NCBI GenBank assembly: GCA_024235595.1
Contig: JACKMC010000001.1
Coordinates: 310,001 to 374,000, forward strand
DNA from: Zoogloeaceae bacterium
Lineage (GTDB): Bacteria; Pseudomonadota; Gammaproteobacteria; Burkholderiales; Rhodocyclaceae
Direction: 5' to 3'
Length of the DNA: 64,000 nt
This document shows, piece by piece, positions 61,390 through 64,000 of the stretch; within the stretch, counting starts at the first letter, position 1, and each line of letters starts with the position of its first letter. Made by a program: the position numbers and the translations under genes. The notes under the pieces were generated by a model. That model did no database searches and had not been told where the DNA came from. It worked only from the letters and a program-made list of their open reading frames with translations.

Positions 61390-61998
61390 GTGCACATCGT
61401 CTGTCTAGACCTCGAAGGGGTCCTCGTTCCCGAAATCTGGATCGAATTTGCCGAGCGCACCGGCATATCCGCGCTGCGTCGTACCACCCGCGACGAGCCC
61501 AACTACGACACCCTCATGAAGTACCGGCTCGAGATCCTGCGCGAGCACAAGCTGGGCCTGCCCGACATCCAGGCCGTGATTGCCGGCATGGAGCCGCTGG
61601 CGGGTGCGAAGGACTTCCTGGATGCGTTGCGCGAGACCTACCAGGTCATCATCCTGTCCGACACCTTTTCCGAATTCGCCAAGCCCCTGATGCGCCAGCT
61701 CGGCTTGCCGACGCTCTTCTGCCATAGCCTGGAGGCCGACGCCGAGGGCATTCTGGTGAACTATCATCTGCGCATGGCGGACCACAAGCGCGAGGCAGTG
61801 AAGCGTCTGAAGGAGCTCAACTTCAAGGTCGTGGCCGCGGGCGATTCCTACAACGACACCGCGATGCTCGGCGAGGCCCACGGCGGCATCCTGTTCCATC
61901 CGCCCGAGAACGTGGTGCGCGAGTTTCCGCAGTTTCCGGTGGTTCGCGACTACGACGGGCTGCGCACGGAGATCGACCGCGCTTTCGCGCGGCGGTGA
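61390..61998 (+). CDS. thrH: Bifunctional phosphoserine phosphatase/homoserine phosphotransferase ThrH
   Basis: This 202-residue HAD protein starts at a GTG after AGGAAG; this gives the known ThrH length, whereas an ATG 45 bases earlier lacks a ribosome site. HAD motif I is DLEGVLVP, motif II is ILSDTFSEF, and motif III/IV is KVVAAGDSYNDTAMLGEA. In Pseudomonas ThrH removes phosphate from phosphoserine and can pass it to homoserine. It appears monocistronic. Two 9-base GAGGAGTCA repeats lie after the stop. Confidence 0.93.
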   Translation: MHIVCLDLEGVLVPEIWIEFAERTGISALRRTTRDEPNYDTLMKYRLEILREHKLGLPDIQAVIAGMEPLAGAKDFLDALRETYQVIILSDTFSEFAKPLMRQLGLPTLFCHSLEADAEGILVNYHLRMADHKREAVKRLKELNFKVVAAGDSYNDTAMLGEAHGGILFHPPENVVREFPQFPVVRDYDGLRTEIDRAFARR

Positions 61999-62012
61999 GG
62001 GTGAGCCGCAGT

Positions 62013-62041
62013 GAGGAGTCAAGGCTGAGGAGTCAGGAGTA
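62013..62041 (+). repeat. Direct repeat GAGGAGTCA
   Basis: GAGGAGTCA occurs at 62013-62021 and 62027-62035, 14 bases apart, with a third partial unit GGAGTA. It is part of the thrH-purU spacer. Confidence 0.65.
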
Positions 62042-62070
62042 GATGTTTGCGGGTGCTCGCGCCCGCTGCG

Positions 62071-62088
62071 CACCAATCACCAATCACC
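62071..62088 (-). repeat. Inverse copy of the GGTGATT heptamer repeat
   Basis: CACC-AATCACC-AATCACC reads on the minus strand as GGTGATT twice plus a partial unit. It matches the array at 41707-41727. It lies 13 bases before the purU start codon, where no Shine-Dalgarno is visible. Confidence 0.75.
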
Positions 62089-62100
62089 GCCCCCAAGACC

Positions 62101-62976
62101 ATGCACCGACAACGCTTCTTCACCCTCTCCGCTTCATGTCCCGACCGGGTCGGCATCGTCGCCCGGGTGTCCGGCTTCATCGCCGAGCACCAGGGCTGGA
62201 TTCTCGAGACGGCGCTTCATGCCGAACCGCCACGCGAGGGTGAGGCCGTTGGACGCTATTTCATGCGTATCGAGATCCGCGCCGACTCCCTGCCCTTCAT
62301 GCTGACCGAGTTCCGTGAACGCTTCGCGCCGCTCGCCGCCGAGCTGGAGCTGGACTGGAAGATCACCGATTCGGCGGTCAAGAAGCGGGTGGTGGTGCTG
62401 GTCTCCAAGCAGGAGCATTGTCTCTACGACCTGCTCGCCCGGTGGCAGTCGAAGGAACTCGACATCGAGATCCCCTGCGTGATCTCGAACCACGATACCT
62501 TTCGCGGATTCGTGGAGTGGCATGGCATCCCCTTCCATCATGTCCCCGTCAGCGCCGACAACAAGGCGCGTGCCTATGTCGAGGTGCAGCGCATTTTCGA
62601 GGAAGTGGGCGGCGACACCATGGTGCTGGCGCGCTACATGCAGATTCTCTCGCCGGAGTTGTGCAAGGCCTACCCGGGACGCATCATCAACATTCATCAC
62701 AGCTTCCTGCCCAGCTTCGTCGGTGCCAAGCCGTATCACCAGGCCTGGGCCAAGGGCGTGAAGCTGATCGGCGCTACCTGTCACTACGTGACTGCCGAGC
62801 TCGACCAGGGCCCGATCATCGAGCAGGACGTGATCCGCATCGACCACTCGGATGCGGTCGAAGACATGGTCCGCTACGGCAAGGACATCGAGAAAGCCGT
62901 GCTCGCGCGTGGCCTGCGCTATCACCTCGAAGACCGGGTGCTGGTGCATGGCAACAAGACGGTGGTGTTCCGCTGA
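62101..62976 (+). CDS. purU: Formyltetrahydrofolate deformylase
   Basis: This 291-residue enzyme hydrolyses 10-formyl-THF to THF and formate, supplying formate for purine synthesis and balancing one-carbon pools. The N-terminal ACT domain is about 1-90 (LSASCPDRVGIVARVSGFIA). The formyltransferase domain has PCVISNH, VLARYMQILS, the catalytic NIHHSFLPSFVGAKPYHQA and the later VEDMVRYGKDIEK. An in-frame upstream ATG at 62047 lies in the repeat region; MHRQRFF is the usual start. Confidence 0.96.
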   Translation: MHRQRFFTLSASCPDRVGIVARVSGFIAEHQGWILETALHAEPPREGEAVGRYFMRIEIRADSLPFMLTEFRERFAPLAAELELDWKITDSAVKKRVVVLVSKQEHCLYDLLARWQSKELDIEIPCVISNHDTFRGFVEWHGIPFHHVPVSADNKARAYVEVQRIFEEVGGDTMVLARYMQILSPELCKAYPGRIINIHHSFLPSFVGAKPYHQAWAKGVKLIGATCHYVTAELDQGPIIEQDVIRIDHSDAVEDMVRYGKDIEKAVLARGLRYHLEDRVLVHGNKTVVFR

Positions 62977-62981
62977 GGGGG

Positions 62982-62995
62982 CGGCACCGCCCGGT
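62982..62995. terminator. Short hairpin after purU
   Basis: GGGCGG-CA-CCGCCC is a perfect 6-bp stem with a tiny loop starting six bases after the purU stop in a convergent gap. There is no U tract, so it is a weak call. Confidence 0.35.
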
Positions 62996-63066
62996 TGGCG
63001 GCGAGAGGCCGTCGATCCCCGCCCGGTCGGCCTAGCTGCCGTGCCGTTGTCGCGCAGGGGCGCGAT

Positions 63067-64000
63067 TCAGTGCCTGTGTGCCGCCTTCCCGGCGCGGCCG
63101 CGCAGGCTCGCTAGCTTGACGTAGAGGGTGCTGCGCGAAATGCCGAGGGTCCTGGCCGCCTGCGAGATGTTTCCACCGGCATTGGCTACCGCCGCGAGGA
63201 TGGCCTGCTGTTCGAGATCTTCGAGCCGCGTGGCGCTTGCGCCAGCAGACGGTGAAGCGTCGGCCGCCAGGGGGGCCGACCGGGTGCTCGCAAGCAGCTC
63301 CTCCGGGAGCAGCGAAAAGTCGATCAGCCCGCTGTCGCTGAGCGCGAACACCCCTTCGAACACGTTCTGCAGTTCGCGAACGTTTCCCGGCCAGCGATAG
63401 CGCAGGAAGGCCCGCCGCACCTCGTCGCTGATGGCCTTCGTCGGGCAACCGTACTTCTGCGCCAGGCGCGCGTTCAGGTGATCGATGATGTGCGTGATGT
63501 CGTCGGGGCGCTCGCGTAGCGCCGGAAGGCGAATGCTGGTCACGCACAGGCGGTGGAAGAGGTCCTCGCGGAAGCGCCCCGCCGCCACTTCACCGCGCAG
63601 CTCGCGATTGGTGGCGGCGATGATGCGCACGCTCACCTGCCGCTCGCGGGTATCGCCCATGCGCACCACGATGCCGTCCTGCAGCACGCGCAGCAGGTGG
63701 GGCTGCATGTCGAGCGGCAGTTCGCCGACTTCGTCGAGAAACAGCGTGCCACCGTCAGCCAGCTCGAACTTGCCCGGCAGGCCATGGCGGCGGGCGCCGG
63801 TGAAGGCACCTTCCACATAGCCGAAAAGTTCGCTGGCGAGCAGTTCGCGCGTCAAGGCACCGCAGTTGATGGCGACGAAAGGGGCATCGGGTTTGCCGCC
63901 GGCGCGGTGAATGGCACGGGCGAAGAGCTCCTTGCCGACCCCGGTTTCACCGAGCAGCATGACCGGAAGATCGAGCGGTGCAAGGCGCCGCGCACGGGAC
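63067..64000 (-). CDS. Sigma-54-dependent transcriptional activator (5' end outside window)
   Basis: The visible part is the last 310 or so residues. The AAA+ domain has Walker A GETGVGKELFA, intact GAFTGA for sigma-54 contact, Walker B LFLDEVGELP, the arginine-finger region and RYRWPGNVRELQN. A low-complexity linker follows, then a Fis-type HTH (NISQAARTLGISRSTLYVKLA, quoted as AARTLGISRSTLYVKL). The N-terminal sensor lies beyond the edge, so the signal and subfamily (AcoR-like or NtrC-like) stay open. Confidence 0.92.
   Translation of the reverse strand, partial: SRARRLAPLDLPVMLLGETGVGKELFARAIHRAGGKPDAPFVAINCGALTRELLASELFGYVEGAFTGARRHGLPGKFELADGGTLFLDEVGELPLDMQPHLLRVLQDGIVVRMGDTRERQVSVRIIAATNRELRGEVAAGRFREDLFHRLCVTSIRLPALRERPDDITHIIDHLNARLAQKYGCPTKAISDEVRRAFLRYRWPGNVRELQNVFEGVFALSDSGLIDFSLLPEELLASTRSAPLAADASPSAGASATRLEDLEQQAILAAVANAGGNISQAARTLGISRSTLYVKLASLRGRAGKAAHRH

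Overview
The window is high-GC chromosomal DNA of a betaproteobacterium, most likely Rhodocyclales (a Thauera/Azoarcus-like organism). The evidence is a phasin gene with a strong promoter, the def-fmt and LysM-dprA-smg-topB blocks, hisJQMP, a permuted two-piece tmRNA gene whose tag reads ANDERFALAA, and dense c-di-GMP and two-component signalling. I saw no phage, insertion sequence, CRISPR array, plasmid function or rRNA, and no tRNA apart from the tRNA-like part of tmRNA. Most of the window looks like core or lineage-typical chromosome.

Layout: 1-2.7 kb holds a partial TerB-like gene, phaP and a lytic transglycosylase. 2.8-9.4 kb holds an ABC-F ATPase, a membrane PAS-GGDEF-EAL protein, trmA and a flavin reductase. 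9.5-9.8 kb is ssrA on the minus strand in circularly permuted order. 9.9-13.7 kb holds a lipoprotein cytochrome c', then a histidine-kinase fragment, a REC-HD-GYP protein and a hemerythrin-histidine kinase fusion. 14-16.6 kb is htpX, fmt, def. 16.8-22.7 kb is a LysM protein, dprA, smg, topB and a DUF924 gene. 22.7-25.5 kb is an FAD oxidoreductase, dps and oxyR. 25.6-38.8 kb holds a TonB receptor, an FAH-family gene, a DegP/MucD protease, hisJQMP, an ATP-grasp gene, pldA, nnrS, a diguanylate cyclase and a secreted coiled-coil protein. 39.3-41.7 kb is ahpC-ahpF. 41.8-45.6 kb is a threonine dehydratase and a circularly permuted ATP-grasp/alpha-E pair. 45.8-56.3 kb holds a 1272-residue hybrid kinase, a gamma-glutamyltransferase and a REC-DUF3369-GGDEF*-EAL/histidine kinase pair. 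56.3-61.2 kb is a D-amino-acid catabolic operon (dadA, a RidA gene, a Na+/alanine symporter) divergent from a TyrR-like activator. 61.4-64 kb holds thrH, purU and a partial sigma-54 activator.

Three themes link the genes. (1) Peroxide defence: OxyR with both redox cysteines, Dps and AhpC/AhpF; the dps and ahpC upstream regions share an OxyR-motif-like site that abuts a TTGGA -35 element. (2) c-di-GMP signalling: four turnover or degradation proteins plus sensor kinases, including a complete seven-ligand bacteriohemerythrin domain fused to a kinase next to an HD-GYP output. (3) D-alanine use: a transporter-RidA-dehydrogenase operon facing a TyrR-family regulator, with TGTA-N10-TACA boxes between them. 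The most unusual single locus is the permuted tmRNA gene. Its processing loop is almost fully base-paired and its terminal CCA is not encoded. Coordinates of regulatory sites and RNA ends are by-eye estimates.
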